A stretch of 64,000 nucleotides of DNA from the NCBI GenBank assembly GCA_037576195.1, contig CM075103.1, positions 34,680,723 to 34,744,722 of the forward strand, written 5' to 3'. Under the pieces are notes generated by a model that did no database searches, was not told where the DNA came from, and worked only from the letters and a program-made list of their open reading frames with translations. A program made the translations under genes and the position numbers. The DNA comes from Phytoseiulus persimilis (lineage: Eukaryota > Arthropoda > Arachnida > Mesostigmata > Phytoseiidae). Shown here piece by piece: positions 63,887 through 64,000 of this stretch. How positions within the stretch are numbered: the first letter of the stretch is position 1; each line of letters opens with the position of its first letter.

Positions 63887-64000
63887 CTCGGCCGACGCCA
63901 TGTAACGAAAGCTCATTCCGCCGGAATCGGGAGGGAACTCATTGCGGAGAACTCCCGACGCCCCTCGTCTTATTAATATTCATGCATGGAGCCGCGCTCT

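Overview
The window looks like a gene-dense arthropod chromosome of roughly 50% GC. The evidence is a two-exon insulin-like peptide gene, GT-AG introns often of only about 100-200 bp, and a transposon set of BEL/Pao, R1-clade, hAT and Tc1/mariner elements. A compact chelicerate genome such as a mite is my best guess, but nothing in the sequence names the species. Two runs of N (7367-7457 and 36467-36527) are assembly gaps.

Positions 1-3.6 kb hold weak coding-like fragments and a decayed hAT transposase gene (minus strand) with an N-terminal CGGBP1-like zinc finger. Positions 3.7-33.1 kb form one mirror-symmetric structure. It has about 105-bp inverted ends (3707-3823 and 33018-33121) and four arrays of a 45-bp tandem repeat, two pointing right (3824-7366, 14854-18736) and two pointing left (19192-22086, 30280-33017). 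A near-perfect palindrome is centred at about 18964. This is the layout of a giant foldback-type element.

Three insertions are nested in the arrays. A decayed BEL/Pao LTR retrotransposon (7458-13812) interrupts a 3' fragment of an R1-clade non-LTR retrotransposon. A nearly complete R1-clade copy lies at 22087-30266; its ORF2 is open and its ORF1 is split by an intact hAT transposon (25479-28664, 8-bp target duplication, 870-residue transposase). A short A-tailed element lies at 32709-32887. All three resolvable A-tail junctions sit at the same point of the 45-bp unit, so the R1 element looks site-specific for this satellite. Its two copies also differ by an exact 113-bp GT-AG intron.

Positions 33.1-64 kb are mostly host sequence. 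The clear genes are an insulin-like peptide precursor (minus strand, coding exons 35756-35954 and 34504-34838, phase-1 intron between B and A chains) and a divergent plus-strand gene of unknown function (exons at about 36528-36630, 36911-37055 and 37155-37525). Beyond these are splice-bounded candidate exons on both strands that I could not assign to families, plus decayed transposons: an R1-like reverse transcriptase (about 40.1-40.5 kb), an hAT-type MITE (38.8-39.0 kb) and a Tc1/mariner transposase (61.7-62.2 kb). Five long poly-G tracts and one poly-C tract are scattered through the window. Without transcripts, the exon models in this half are provisional.
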